Shown piece after piece: positions 41,943 through 51,253 of a stretch of 64,000 nt of DNA. Source of the stretch: CAITQP01 sp964387965. Lineage in GTDB: Bacteria > Patescibacteriota > Minisyncoccia > Phycocordibacterales > UBA9973. Where the stretch lies: NCBI GenBank assembly GCA_964387965.1, contig CAYLXO010000001.1:9950-73949 (forward strand). The letters run 5' to 3'. The notes under the pieces are model-generated. The model was not told the origin of the DNA. It saw only the letters and a program-made list of their open reading frames with translations, and made no database searches. Numbering within the stretch: position 1 is the first letter of the stretch; each line of letters begins with the position of its first letter. A program made the position numbers and the translations under genes.

Positions 41943-41952
41943 TATCGAAAAA

Positions 41953-43002
41953 GTGAGTACAAATAAGAAAAACATAGTCTGTGTTGGCCTCTCTGGCGGA
42001 GTAGATTCTGCCGTGACTGCACTTCTGCTTAAAAAACAAGGATATACAGTCGTTGGCGTTTTTATTCGTACGTGGCAACCAGATTTCATCGAATGTAGTT
42101 TTCGTGAAGATAGACTTGACGCGATGCGTGTAGCAGCGTTTCTTGATATACCTTTTTATGAATGTGACGCTGAAGCGATATATAAGGAGCGTGTTGCCGA
42201 ATACATGATTGAGGAATATAAAAAAGGCCGAACACCAAACCCAGATGTTATGTGCAATCGCGAGATTAAGTTCGGTGTATTTTGGGATTTTGCAAAAAAA
42301 TTAGGTGCAGAGTATATCGCTACCGGACACTATGCTCGAATTGGTGAGGATGGTACGCTTCGCACTGCAAAAGATTCGAGTAAAGATCAGGCTTACTTTT
42401 TATACAGACTTACACACGAAGATTTGGCGCATACATTGTTTCCATTAGGTGGATTGTTGAAAAAAGATGTTCGTGCACTTGCAAAAAAGTTTGGTCTTCC
42501 GAATGCGATAAAGAAAGATAGTCAGGGTATTTGTATGCTCGGCGACCTTGATCTTAAGAAATTTCTCTCACACTATATTCCACTAGAGCGGGGTACTGTG
42601 CTTAATGAAGAAGGAGAAGTCATTGGGCATCATGATGGTGCACTTTTTCTCACCCTCGGGGAGCGTCATGGATTTGTTGTTACAAAAAAGTCGCCACATG
42701 ATGCTCCGCAATATATCGTTGCAAAAAATATCTCAGAAAATACCATAACTATTTCTCCAAATCCGCACGAGGCAAAAACCAACGCTACAACTACAGTTTC
42801 AATTGAAAAAATGTCATGGGTGCACGACGCTCCGACTGAAAGCGTTCGTTATACAGCACAAATTCGATATCATGGAGAATATCTCTCATGTACCTACAGT
42901 AATGGAGTGGTAACGTTTAGCGAACCAGTATTGGTAGCACGAGGGCAATCTATTGTGTTGTTTTCTGACGATGTGTGTATTGGTGGTGGAATAGTTGCAT
43001 AA
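41953..43002 (+). CDS. mnmA: tRNA-specific 2-thiouridylase MnmA
   Basis: A 349-residue enzyme that thiolates wobble U34 in Lys, Glu and Gln tRNAs. The P-loop is VGLSGGVDSAVTALLL; the two catalytic Cys are in NPDVMCNREIKF and DSQGICMLGDL. KDSSKDQAYFLYRL and the beta-barrel C-terminal domain are present. GTG start, with TAGTAT (41940-41945) seven bases upstream. Confidence 0.95.
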   Translation: MSTNKKNIVCVGLSGGVDSAVTALLLKKQGYTVVGVFIRTWQPDFIECSFREDRLDAMRVAAFLDIPFYECDAEAIYKERVAEYMIEEYKKGRTPNPDVMCNREIKFGVFWDFAKKLGAEYIATGHYARIGEDGTLRTAKDSSKDQAYFLYRLTHEDLAHTLFPLGGLLKKDVRALAKKFGLPNAIKKDSQGICMLGDLDLKKFLSHYIPLERGTVLNEEGEVIGHHDGALFLTLGERHGFVVTKKSPHDAPQYIVAKNISENTITISPNPHEAKTNATTTVSIEKMSWVHDAPTESVRYTAQIRYHGEYLSCTYSNGVVTFSEPVLVARGQSIVLFSDDVCIGGGIVA

Positions 43003-43024
43003 TTATTTGGTACAATACCACCAT

Positions 43025-43525
43025 ATGTTAAGCAATATTTTTTCAGGCGGTCCTATGCTCGATATTTTTATCAAGCTTGGAGTTGCTCTCTTGTGCGGAG
43101 TTATTATTGGAACAGAGCGAATTATTTCTCATAAGGCAGCAGGTATGCGAACCTATGCGCTTGTCGCGATGGGTGCATCACTTTTTGTTATCGTGAATGA
43201 TTTGATGATTACAAAGTATTTGCCAACTGGTGTTGCTGTAAACGACCCACTTCAGATTCCTTCGATGATTATTTCTGGTATCGGTTTTATGGGAGCAGGA
43301 ATTATTATCTTTCGTGATACTAGTATCAAAGGGCTTACCACTGCTTCCGGGCTTTGGGTGGCTGCTGGAATCGGTATGGCATGTGGAGCAGGATTTTTTG
43401 CAACAGCACTTCTTGTTACTCTTATGACGTTGTTTGTATTTCTTGCACTTTATCCGATTGAGCAGGGAGTGAAGAAAGTTGCGTTCAGAGAGCAGGGTGA
43501 AGAATCTGAAAATAGTAGTACATAA
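43025..43525 (+). CDS. MgtC/SapB-family membrane protein
   Basis: A 166-residue protein with four helices; LGVALLCGVIIGTERIISHKAAGMRTYALVAMGASLF and GIGFMGAGIIIFRD-SIKGLTTASGLWVAAGIGMACG are hallmark MgtC sequences. MgtC relatives affect Mg2+ homeostasis and inhibit ATP synthase in pathogens. I start at ATG 43025, with TACAAT (43011-43016) eight bases before it; the longer frame runs into mnmA. Confidence 0.9.
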   Translation: MLSNIFSGGPMLDIFIKLGVALLCGVIIGTERIISHKAAGMRTYALVAMGASLFVIVNDLMITKYLPTGVAVNDPLQIPSMIISGIGFMGAGIIIFRDTSIKGLTTASGLWVAAGIGMACGAGFFATALLVTLMTLFVFLALYPIEQGVKKVAFREQGEESENSST

Positions 43526-43533
43526 TTTTGATT

Positions 43534-43574
43534 TTAAAGCGCGCAGGCCGTACGGCCTGCGCGCTTTAATTTTC
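43534..43574 (+). terminator. Strong palindromic terminator after mgtC
   Basis: A perfect 36-base palindrome (18-base arms, GC-rich core GCGCGCAGGCCG) followed by TTTTCC. The AT ends make it work in both directions. Confidence 0.85.
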
Positions 43575-43587
43575 CTCGCATTTTTGA

Positions 43588-43593
43588 TAGTAT
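43588..43593 (+). promoter_or_regulatory. -10 box (TAGTAT) of alaS
   Basis: TAGTAT, seven bases, ATG 43601: near-leaderless. Confidence 0.5.
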
Positions 43594-43600
43594 CCATTAC

Positions 43601-44824
43601 ATGACATCAAATGAAATCCGCTCACGTTTTTTGGAGTTTTTTAGAAAGCGCAATCACGCTATTATTCCGTCTGCGCCTCTCGTTCCTCAGAACGATCCGT
43701 CAGTACTCTTTAATACAGCGGGAATGCAACCACTTGTACCATATCTTCTTGGACAAAAACACCCAAACGGCACACGTATTGCGGATGTGCAAAAGTGTGT
43801 ACGCACCGGTGACCTTGATGATATCGGAGACAATCGCCACTTTTCTTTTTTCGAAATGCTCGGCAATTGGTCGCTCGGAGATTATTTTAAAAAAGAAGCA
43901 ATTTCTTGGAGCTATGAATTTCTTACTTCAAAGGATGAAGGACTTGGGCTTGATGTCTCTCGATTGTACGTAACGATTTTTGAAGGAGATGACAATGCGC
44001 CTTTTGATCAAGAATCAAAAGATATTTGGATGAGCTTAGGTATTCCTGAGCATCGTATTTATGCGCTTCCAGCTGATGACAATTGGTGGAGTCCAGGCCC
44101 AAATGGTCCGTGTGGTCCTTGTACAGAAATGTTTTATGACATGAGCGGTACGACAGGCGATTTGTCTCATGCAGAATTTGTGAAAGCTATCAAAGAAGAA
44201 CGCGTCATTGAAATTTGGAATGATGTGTTTATGGAGTATGAGAAAAAAGATAATGTTGTCGTTGGAAAACTCTCGCAGAAAAATGTGGACACAGGAGCCG
44301 GACTGGAGCGTATTACAGCAGTAATGCAAGGGAAGCAAACTGCATATGACACCGATATTTTTGAGAAAGCATTTGCATACATTAAAGATAATACGACTGA
44401 ATACAACGAAATATATGCTCGTGTCATTGTCGACCATCTTCGCAGCGCATTGTTCATGGTTTCTGACGGAGTTTTTCCTGGAAATAAAGACCGTGGGTAT
44501 ATTCTTCGTCGTTTGATTCGCCGCGCAACAGTACGCGCGCTTAAACTCAATCTAGATGAACAAGTAATAAAAAACGTTCTTTTGGCACTCATTCAAAAAT
44601 ACGAAAAAGAATATCCNNNNNNNNNNNNNNNNNNNNNNNNNNNNNNNNNNNNNNNNNNNNNNNNNNNNNNNNNNNNNNNNNNNNNNNNNNNNNNNNNNNN
44701 NNNNNNNNNNNNNNNNTGTGGTGGCCCACACGTTGTAAATACAAGCGAACTCGGAACATTCAAAATACAAAAAGAGGAAGCATCTTCACAGGGCGTACGT
44801 CGCATCAAAGCAGTACTTGAATAA
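43601..44824 (+). CDS. alaS: Alanyl-tRNA synthetase, C-terminally short, with internal gap
   Basis: A class II synthetase. The N-terminal 338 residues have motif 1 FFRKRNHAIIPSAPLVPQNDPSVLFNTAGMQPL, motif 2 VRTGDLDDIGDNRHFSFFEMLGNWSLGDYFK and motif 3 near RGYILRRLIRRA. After the gap only 35 residues remain, starting with the editing-domain zinc motif CGGPH and ending GVRRIKAVLE with a stop. E. coli AlaS continues about 200 residues past this motif (C-Ala domain), so that domain is absent. The gap probably hides about 200-250 residues of the tRNA-recognition and editing domains. Confidence 0.95.
   Translation: MTSNEIRSRFLEFFRKRNHAIIPSAPLVPQNDPSVLFNTAGMQPLVPYLLGQKHPNGTRIADVQKCVRTGDLDDIGDNRHFSFFEMLGNWSLGDYFKKEAISWSYEFLTSKDEGLGLDVSRLYVTIFEGDDNAPFDQESKDIWMSLGIPEHRIYALPADDNWWSPGPNGPCGPCTEMFYDMSGTTGDLSHAEFVKAIKEERVIEIWNDVFMEYEKKDNVVVGKLSQKNVDTGAGLERITAVMQGKQTAYDTDIFEKAFAYIKDNTTEYNEIYARVIVDHLRSALFMVSDGVFPGNKDRGYILRRLIRRATVRALKLNLDEQVIKNVLLALIQKYEKEYXXXXXXXXXXXXXXXXXXXXXXXXXXXXXXXXXXCGGPHVVNTSELGTFKIQKEEASSQGVRRIKAVLE
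44617..44716. other. 100-N assembly gap (true, inside alaS)
   Basis: Flanks do not overlap; the gap holds most of the AlaS middle and editing domains. Confidence 0.85.
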
Positions 44825-44835
44825 ATCCCCGAACG

Positions 44836-44869
44836 TATACTGTATACAGTATATTAAATACTGTATACT
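44836..44869 (+). promoter_or_regulatory. Palindrome plus -10 of the actin-like gene
   Basis: An 18-base perfect palindrome TATACTGTATACAGTATA (44836-44853), then TATACT (44864-44869), six bases, ATG 44876. The core recurs upstream of 61709, so it may be a common operator. Confidence 0.6.
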
Positions 44870-44875
44870 GTATGC

Positions 44876-46063
44876 ATGGGTATTTTCGACTTTGCAAAAA
44901 AGCAGGCGAATTCTTCACGCGTACTTGTCGTGCATGTTGGTAGTACATCAGTGGTAGGTTCATTTGTTACATATCAAAATGACAAACCAAAAATTGAAGC
45001 GGTAATTTCAAGTGACATTGCTGTATTGTCTGACCTTACATACGCACAGTTTGAACGTGAAATGCAAAAAGCACTTTCTGTCACTTTAAAAAAAATGGCA
45101 AGTCTTTCGTTTGGAAAACCTGACGAGATAAGTGTTTTCTTGTCATCGCCATGGTATGCATCACAAGTACGTACAGCAAAACTAAATCGTGATATTCCAT
45201 TTCTTGTAACAAAGCAAATGCTTGATGATATGGTTGGAAAAGAGCTAAAGGCATTTGAAGATGATGAAATAAAAGAAAAGCACTTAGCGGGGGATTCGCT
45301 TGCAGTTATCGAATCAAAAACAGTTTCTGTGAAGTTAAATGGGTATTCGCACGATACTCCTATTGGAGCAAAAGCTAGCAGTCTTGAACTCTCGTTGTTT
45401 CTTGCTGTATCTCCAGTAACACTACAAACAAAAATCAAAGACTCGCTCGCTTCATTTTACGGACACACACAAGTTATGTTTTGTACGTTTCTTACGGCTT
45501 CGTTTCTTATATCTAGAGATATTCTTCCACAAAAGGAGTCATACATATTACTTGATATCGGTGGAGAGATTACTGATGTTTCAGTAATGCGTGATGGAGC
45601 TCCAGTGCAATCAATTTCATACCCGATTGGTAAAAATTTTCTCCTTCGGAGACTCTCTCACGCTCTCAAGCGTTCCGTTTCGGAGTCAGCAACACTTTGT
45701 ATGTTGTACATGGAAGGAAAAGTTGAAAATACAATGAAAGATATGTGCGCAAAAATTCTCGATGAAGCAAAAGCGGAATGGCTTGGCGCTTTTCAACGTA
45801 CACTTCTTGCAATGACAAATGAACTTTCTATCCCTGACACAATTTTGCTTACTGTTGATCAGGAAATTGCACCATGGTTTGTTGAACTTACGTCTCACGA
45901 AGAATTCCACCAATACGCACTTACCGAAAAAGATTTTAAAGTGTTACAATTAAATGCGGAGCTTTTCCACGAACGTCTTTCATTTGCAGAAAATGTACCA
46001 CGCAATCCGTTTGTCATGATTGAAGCTCTTGCTTGCATCTCGCTATTTAAGAAAAATGCCTAA
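44876..46063 (+). CDS. Actin-fold (PilM/FtsA-like) ATPase
   Basis: A 395-residue protein with the actin-ATPase layout: phosphate-1 VLVVHVGSTSVVGSFV near residue 16, an inserted SHS2-like domain, phosphate-2 YILLDIGGEITDVSVMRDG near residue 225, and the C-terminal helical part. PilM/FtsA relatives anchor pili or divisome components to the membrane. It overlaps the baseplate-J-like gene by eight bases, so the pair works together. Confidence 0.72.
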   Translation: MGIFDFAKKQANSSRVLVVHVGSTSVVGSFVTYQNDKPKIEAVISSDIAVLSDLTYAQFEREMQKALSVTLKKMASLSFGKPDEISVFLSSPWYASQVRTAKLNRDIPFLVTKQMLDDMVGKELKAFEDDEIKEKHLAGDSLAVIESKTVSVKLNGYSHDTPIGAKASSLELSLFLAVSPVTLQTKIKDSLASFYGHTQVMFCTFLTASFLISRDILPQKESYILLDIGGEITDVSVMRDGAPVQSISYPIGKNFLLRRLSHALKRSVSESATLCMLYMEGKVENTMKDMCAKILDEAKAEWLGAFQRTLLAMTNELSIPDTILLTVDQEIAPWFVELTSHEEFHQYALTEKDFKVLQLNAELFHERLSFAENVPRNPFVMIEALACISLFKKNA

Positions 46064-47497
46064 AAAAAGTATTCTACAAGATATAAAACCAATCTCACGC
46101 ACTGAAAAACCCGTTACAGAGATAAAATCTACGCCCAAAAAGCCAGCGCCTGTTTTGCCGCGCGAGATACCATTTGAACCGATTGAAACGAAGTCTTCTC
46201 CACGATATACATTGTGGTATGTCGCAGGTATTTGTCTTGTCGCATTTGTCTTTTCGCTCTCATTTTTGTTTGAAAGCGCAAAAGTCACTGTAACTCAAAA
46301 AGTTATGGCAGTTGATTTTGATGCATCAGATAAATTTGTNNNNNNNNNNNNNNNNNNNNNNNNNNNNNNNNNNNNNNNNNNNNNNNNNNNNNNNNNNNNN
46401 NNNNNNNNNNNNNNNNNNNNNNNNNNNNNNNNNNNNNNNTCACTGTAACTCAAAAAGTTATGGCAGTTGATTTTGATGCATCAGATAAATTTGTTGCAGA
46501 AAAAGATACAAACGCGAGCGATACTGTTTCATTTACGCAGATGACTCTTACTGGCACAGAGACAATCAAGCTCCCTGGTACACAATCAAAAAAACTCGAC
46601 GAACATGCTACCGGTACTGTTGTTATTTATAATGCATATCGCACTACTGGGTATCCGTTAGCAAAGAGTACACGCCTTCTTTCAGCCGACAATAAGTTAT
46701 ACAGAACAGTGTCAGCCGTTACAGTTCCTGGATATAAAAAGTCAGGTACAGGAATTTTACCCGGATCTATTGAAGCAAAGGTAATAGCAGATGTCGCAGG
46801 AGATGCCGGTAATATCGATCACGCTGATTTTACGTTGCCTGGACTAAAAGGCACTGCACAAGAAACAAAAATTTATGCTCGTACAAAGACAGCAATTTCT
46901 GGAGGACTAACCGGCGATATGTACACGATCTCTCAATCTTCTGCTGACGCAGCCCTTGGAGAACTTTCAAACAAACTTAAAGCCTCTCTCTATTCAAAAG
47001 CAAAAGTACAAGTTCCTGATGGATATCTTTTCTTTGAAGGAGCAACAGTGTTTAAGACAGATTCAAGTGTTTCAGTTCCATATTCGAAAGAAGAGCAAGT
47101 ACCGCTTGTCCTTAAAGGTTCACTCTCAGCATATCTTATTAAAGAGAGCACACTTTCAAACGCAATCATCAAATCTATGGTAAGTCAGTATGGTGGTGAA
47201 GATATTACAATTCCAAAATTGAACTCTCTCACACTTACTCCTAGTAGTACTCTTAATCCAGATGCTGATACGAGTTTCAAGTTTACGCTCGGTGGTCATG
47301 CTGTTCTTTTGTGGAGCGTAGATACAAAAAATATCCAAGAATCGCTTGCTGGTGCCAAAAAGACTCAGTTTGATAGCTTGATTAGTACAGTAATAGCTGT
47401 CGATAAGGCAACAGCCGTCATCAAGCCATTTTGGAAGCGAACATTTCCAACAAATCTCGAAAAAATAAAGGTCGTAGTGCAAACTCCTGAAGTCTAG
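46056..47497 (+). CDS. Baseplate-J-like single-pass membrane protein (false gap)
   Basis: The 55 bp before the N-run recur after it, so merging them gives one protein of about 428 residues. It has a Lys/Pro-rich cytoplasmic N-terminus, a membrane helix (about 51-70, WYVAGICLVAFVFSLSFLF), and a large outside part. That part includes a baseplate-J/gp47-like segment (TGTVVIYNAYRTTGYPLAKSTRLLSADNKLYRTV, then VAGDAGNIDHADFTLPGLKGT). The topology resembles PilN/PilO-type partners of PilM. Its coupling to an actin-fold ATPase suggests an envelope machine; the phage-baseplate link may be structural only. Confidence 0.7.
46340..46439. other. 100-N assembly gap (false: contigs overlap by 55 bp)
   Basis: Bases 46285-46339 are identical to 46440-46494. 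Confidence 0.95.
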
Positions 47498-47519
47498 GTG
47501 GGGACCCCGTCGACAGCCC

Positions 47520-47548
47520 TTGACCTTTTTCGGCTTTTTTGTTAGTCT
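47520..47548 (+). promoter_or_regulatory. Promoter of the infA-rpsI ribosomal operon
   Basis: TTGACC (47520-47525), 17 bases, TAGTCT (47543-47548); ATG 47564 follows after 15 bases, so the leader is about nine bases. Confidence 0.65.
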
Positions 47549-47563
47549 TTCATTTGCCTGCCA

Positions 47564-47779
47564 ATGGGAACAGAAAACAAAGAAATATCAGTTGTAGGGG
47601 TTGTGGCTGACACACTCCCAAATTTGACTTTCAAAGTCGAGTTTCCTGATGGTACAAGTACGCTCGCATATTTGAGCGGAAAGATGCGACTTAATCGCAT
47701 CAAGGTTGTAGTCGGCGATAAAATCGAAGTTGTGCTCTCACCCGATGGGACACGAGGACGAATTATCAGACGACTCTAA
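47564..47779 (+). CDS. infA: Translation initiation factor IF-1
   Basis: A 71-residue S1-fold protein: GVVADTLPNLTFKVEFPDGTSTLAYLSGKMRLNRIKVVVGDKIEVVLSPDGTRGRIIRR. It binds the 30S A site during initiation. First gene of the operon. Confidence 0.95.
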   Translation: MGTENKEISVVGVVADTLPNLTFKVEFPDGTSTLAYLSGKMRLNRIKVVVGDKIEVVLSPDGTRGRIIRRL

Positions 47780-47797
47780 CATTCGTTTAATATTGAG

Positions 47798-47828
47798 CAG
47801 CTTTAGTAAGCTGTTTGAAATTTTTTTA
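47798..47828 (+). terminator. Weak hairpin between infA and rpmJ
   Basis: CAGCTT / AAGCTG stem then TTTGAAATTTTTTT. It may attenuate the operon instead of ending it. Confidence 0.4.
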
Positions 47829-47853
47829 CCCAAAAAATAATCAAAACATTTTC

Positions 47854-47964
47854 ATGAAAGTACGAGCTCGAGTAAAAAAGATGTGCGAAAAATGTAAGGT
47901 AGTCAGACGCGACCGCCATCTTCGAGTTATTTGTTCAAACCCGAAGCACAAACAGAAGCAATAA
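47854..47964 (+). CDS. rpmJ: Ribosomal protein bL36
   Basis: A 36-residue protein, too short for most gene finders: MKVRARVKKMCEKCKVVRRDRHLRVICSNPKHKQKQ-type sequence with the zinc ligands Cys11, Cys14, Cys27 and His32. Its position between infA and rpsM matches the usual order. The codons run cleanly from ATG 47854 to TAA 47962. Confidence 0.93.
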   Translation: MKVRARVKKMCEKCKVVRRDRHLRVICSNPKHKQKQ

Positions 47965-47990
47965 TTTTTAATCATTAATACATACTTTCC

Positions 47991-48371
47991 ATGCGTATCT
48001 CAGGTATCACAATTCCAGACAATAAAAGACTCGAATTTGCGTTGACTGCAATTTTCGGAATCGGCCGTTCAACTGCTGTAAAGATTTTGAACGAAGCAGG
48101 AGTTTCTCCACTTAAGAAGCCAACAGAAATCAGTGCTGACGAAGAAAATGCTGTTCGTAAAATAATCGAAAGCATGAAGACAGAAGGTACTCTTAAGCGT
48201 GAAGTCTCAGCAAACATTAAACGCCTTAAGGATGTCAAAGCATACCGTGGTGTGCGACACGCTCGAAAACTTCCAGTAAACGGTCAGCGTACAAAGACAA
48301 ACTCACGTACAGTTCGCGGAAACGTTCGAAAGACGATGGGAAGCGGAAAGCGTAAGCTCGAAAAGACATAA
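47991..48371 (+). CDS. rpsM: Ribosomal protein uS13
   Basis: A 126-residue protein with MRISGITIPDNKRLEFALTAIFGIG at the N-terminus and the basic tail YRGVRHARKLPVNGQRTKTNSRTVRG. It sits at the head of the 30S and contacts 50S and P-site tRNA. Confidence 0.96.
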   Translation: MRISGITIPDNKRLEFALTAIFGIGRSTAVKILNEAGVSPLKKPTEISADEENAVRKIIESMKTEGTLKREVSANIKRLKDVKAYRGVRHARKLPVNGQRTKTNSRTVRGNVRKTMGSGKRKLEKT

Positions 48372-48398
48372 AATAGGTAACTCGTAACGAAATTCTAC

Positions 48399-48842
48399 AT
48401 GGCTAAGAAAACAACAAAGACAACTGAAGAAGTTAAAGACACAGGCGCTGAAACAGTCGCTGTTCAAACACCTGCTGTTAAAGTACCTAAAAAGAAGCTT
48501 GTAACCGGAACACTTCATATTGAAGCAACATTCAACAACTCAAAGGTAAGCTTTTCTGACAAGAGCGGAAATACATTGTTCTGGTCTTCATCAGGATCAA
48601 TCGGATTTAAGGGTGCAAAGAAAGGTACTCCTTTTGCGGCATCAAAAGTAGGAGAAGTTATCGGAGAAAAAGTTGCTGCACTTGGAATCAAGGAAGCAGA
48701 TGTAGTTGTTAAGGGAGTTGGAAGCGGACGCGAGCCTGCAATTCGTGGATTTATGTCACACGGAATTGAAATCACAGGAATTCGTGATATTACTCCGGTC
48801 CCTCACAACGGTCCAAAACCAAAGAAGCCTCGTCGCGTATAA
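48399..48842 (+). CDS. rpsK: Ribosomal protein uS11
   Basis: A 147-residue protein with a 35-residue Lys/Thr-rich N-terminal extension before the core GTLHIEATFNNSKVSFSDKSGNTLFWSSSGSIGFKG and the end ITPVPHNGPKPKKPRRV. Confidence 0.96.
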   Translation: MAKKTTKTTEEVKDTGAETVAVQTPAVKVPKKKLVTGTLHIEATFNNSKVSFSDKSGNTLFWSSSGSIGFKGAKKGTPFAASKVGEVIGEKVAALGIKEADVVVKGVGSGREPAIRGFMSHGIEITGIRDITPVPHNGPKPKKPRRV

Positions 48843-48873
48843 TTCTTATTTCTTAATTCTTATCTCTTAATCT

Positions 48874-49488
48874 ATGAAACTCGGTCCAAAATATAAAATC
48901 GCACGTCGCTTGGGTCCTGCTGTTTTTGAAAAAACACAGACACAGAAATTTGCTCTTTCAGAAGCTCGCCACGCGGGTGGAAAGAAAGGTGACAAGCGTC
49001 CAAAAGCTCTTTCTGACTTCGGAATGCAGCTTATCGAAAAACAGCGTGTTCGATTCTCTTACGGTATTACAGAAAAGCAACTTTCAAACTACGTACAGAA
49101 GGCGCTTGCCTCAAAGGGAACAAATCCTTCAGAAAAACTTTTCGGAATGCTCGAAACTCGCCTTGATAACGTTGTATACCGAACTGGTATTGCACACACA
49201 CGTCGTCTTGCTCGTCAGATGGTCTCACACGGACATTTTCTCGTAAACGGAAAGCGTACTACAGTTCCATCATTTACAGTACGTGAAGGAGATGTTATCA
49301 CTCCACGCGAAGGTAGCCGAAAGAGTGTTTTATTTGCAAACCTTGTAAAGAAGCTCGAGAATTACTCAGTACCAAAATGGATTAAGTTTGACGCAGAAAA
49401 GATAACAGCAAAGATCGAAGGAGCTCCGGTTCTTGAGACAGGTAGTGCAATTAACCTTAACGCCGTGTTTGAATACTACAGCCGTTAA
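48874..49488 (+). CDS. rpsD: Ribosomal protein uS4
   Basis: A 204-residue primary 16S rRNA binder with the S4 domain (LETRLDNVVYRTGIAHTRRLARQMVSHGHFLVNGKRTTVPSFTVREGDVI). There are no zinc Cys in the N-terminus (C-minus form). Confidence 0.96.
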   Translation: MKLGPKYKIARRLGPAVFEKTQTQKFALSEARHAGGKKGDKRPKALSDFGMQLIEKQRVRFSYGITEKQLSNYVQKALASKGTNPSEKLFGMLETRLDNVVYRTGIAHTRRLARQMVSHGHFLVNGKRTTVPSFTVREGDVITPREGSRKSVLFANLVKKLENYSVPKWIKFDAEKITAKIEGAPVLETGSAINLNAVFEYYSR

Positions 49489-49530
49489 TCGTTTCTAGTT
49501 TTATATTATTAAGTTAGATCAACAATAACT

Positions 49531-50493
49531 ATGTCGGATCACAACATCATTCTTCCATCGAAGCCTCGTATCGTTTCTGAAAACGACACGAAGGGCGTGT
49601 ACGAAATCGACGGGCTCTATCCAGGGTATGGTCATACTTTGGGAAACAGTCTTCGCCGTATTGTGCTTTCATCGCTCCCGGGCGCGGCTATAACATCGGT
49701 AAAGATCGATGGTGTTCCGCATGAGTTTTCTACTATTTCAGGCGTTAAGGAAGACGTCGTTTTGATCCTTCTTCACCTTAAGAAGGTTCGTTTTAAGATG
49801 ACAACTGATGAGCCACAGGTAGCAACACTTTCAGTAAAGGGTGCAAAGCGCGTTACTGCAGGAGATATTACACGTGGAGGTCAGCTTGAAGTTTTGAACC
49901 CAGACCTTTATATCGCAGAACTTACAGACAAGAGTGCAGAACTCTCTGTTGAGATTCGTGTAGAAAAAGGTCTTGGATTTTCACCACGCGATATGCACCA
50001 GAAAGGAAAGGTTGAAATCGGCACAATTGCTGTTGATGCAATCTTTACTCCTATTCGCCGTGTATCATACGAAGTAGAAAACATGCGCGTTGGAGACAAT
50101 ACAAACCACAACCGTTTGCGCATTTTGATCGAAACAGATGGCACTATCACTCCACGTGAAGCACTCGAAAATTCAATCCATATCATGATCAGTCAGCTTC
50201 AGGCTGTTGTTGGTTTCAAAGAAGAAACAACAAAAGTTGAATCACAGGAAGAAATGCCAGCATCACTCGGTACTGACAGCACAGACGATATGAGCGAAGT
50301 TTTGAAAACTCGCATCGATACACTAGATTTCTCAGCTCGAATCCTTAACGCGCTTGCAGGTGCAGGTATCCGTACACTTGGCGGACTTGCTCGCAAGAAG
50401 AAAGAGGACCTTCTTGAAATCGAAGGTATGGGCGAGAAAGGAATTCAGGAAATCAAACGAGTACTTTCAAACTACGGAATTACTCTTAAATAA
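49531..50493 (+). CDS. rpoA: RNA polymerase alpha subunit
   Basis: A 320-residue subunit. The N-terminal domain has YGHTLGNSLRRIVLSSLPGAAITSVKIDGVPHEF; the C-terminal domain (about 250-320) has the helix-hairpin-helix region LDFSARILNALAGAGIRTLGGLARKKKEDLLEIEGMGEKGIQEI used for UP-element and activator contact. Confidence 0.97.
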   Translation: MSDHNIILPSKPRIVSENDTKGVYEIDGLYPGYGHTLGNSLRRIVLSSLPGAAITSVKIDGVPHEFSTISGVKEDVVLILLHLKKVRFKMTTDEPQVATLSVKGAKRVTAGDITRGGQLEVLNPDLYIAELTDKSAELSVEIRVEKGLGFSPRDMHQKGKVEIGTIAVDAIFTPIRRVSYEVENMRVGDNTNHNRLRILIETDGTITPREALENSIHIMISQLQAVVGFKEETTKVESQEEMPASLGTDSTDDMSEVLKTRIDTLDFSARILNALAGAGIRTLGGLARKKKEDLLEIEGMGEKGIQEIKRVLSNYGITLK

Positions 50494-50511
50494 TAATTTA
50501 TCAATTACGTT

Positions 50512-50865
50512 ATGAGACACGCAGACAAAAACAGAAAATTCGGACGAGAACAGAAGGTACGACGTACATTCTTGAAGGGACTCGCGCTTGACCTTATCCG
50601 TCACGGAAAGATCAAGACTACAGAAGCACGCGCGAAAGAACTTCGAAAGGTTGTTGAGCCGCTTGTTACTCTTGCAAAGAAGGGTGATGTAGCAAGCACA
50701 CGTGTTGTTGCTGCTCGCCTCATGAACCGAAAGACAGAAACAAAGAAATTGGTTGAAAAGATTGCGCCAACTTACAAAGATCGCAACGGAGGCTACACAC
50801 GTATCACAAAGCTTCCAGTTCGAAAAAGCGATGCTTCTAAAATGGCAATGATCGAATTTGTATAA
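50512..50865 (+). CDS. rplQ: Ribosomal protein bL17
   Basis: A 117-residue protein: MRHADKNRKFGREQKVRRTFLKGLALDLIRHGKIKTTEARAKELRKVVEPLVTLAKKGD and a C-terminal NGGYTRITKLPVRKSDASKMAMIEFV. Confidence 0.96.
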   Translation: MRHADKNRKFGREQKVRRTFLKGLALDLIRHGKIKTTEARAKELRKVVEPLVTLAKKGDVASTRVVAARLMNRKTETKKLVEKIAPTYKDRNGGYTRITKLPVRKSDASKMAMIEFV

Positions 50866-50874
50866 TCGCTTTGT

Positions 50875-51246
50875 ATGAAAACTAATATGGAATCAAAGAT
50901 AAAAACAACAACAATAGATGCAAAAGGCAAAACCCTCGGACGTGTTGCGAGTGTGGTTGCAAAAGCACTTATGGGTAAAGACGCTGCTACATTTGAACGC
51001 CACATGTTGACTGGTGGTAAGGTAGTAGTAGAAAATGCCGGAATGATCAAAATCGATCCTCGCAAACTCGAAACAGTACAGTACGCACAGTACTCTGGAT
51101 ATCCAGGTGGACTTCGTTACGAATCACTTGCAAATGTAATCGAAAAGAAAGGAATCGAAGAGGCACTTCGTCGTGCAGTGTACGGAATGCTCCCAGGCAA
51201 CAAACTCCGCCCACAAATTATGAAAAATCTTACAGTAAACGAATAG
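50875..51246 (+). CDS. rplM: Ribosomal protein uL13
   Basis: A 123-residue protein, short against the usual 142. TIDAKGKTLGRVASVVAKALMGKD and RRAVYGMLPGNKLRPQIMKNLTV are diagnostic. The shortening is mainly at the C-terminus and in the central loop. Confidence 0.95.
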   Translation: MKTNMESKIKTTTIDAKGKTLGRVASVVAKALMGKDAATFERHMLTGGKVVVENAGMIKIDPRKLETVQYAQYSGYPGGLRYESLANVIEKKGIEEALRRAVYGMLPGNKLRPQIMKNLTVNE

Positions 51247-51253
51247 TAGCTAT

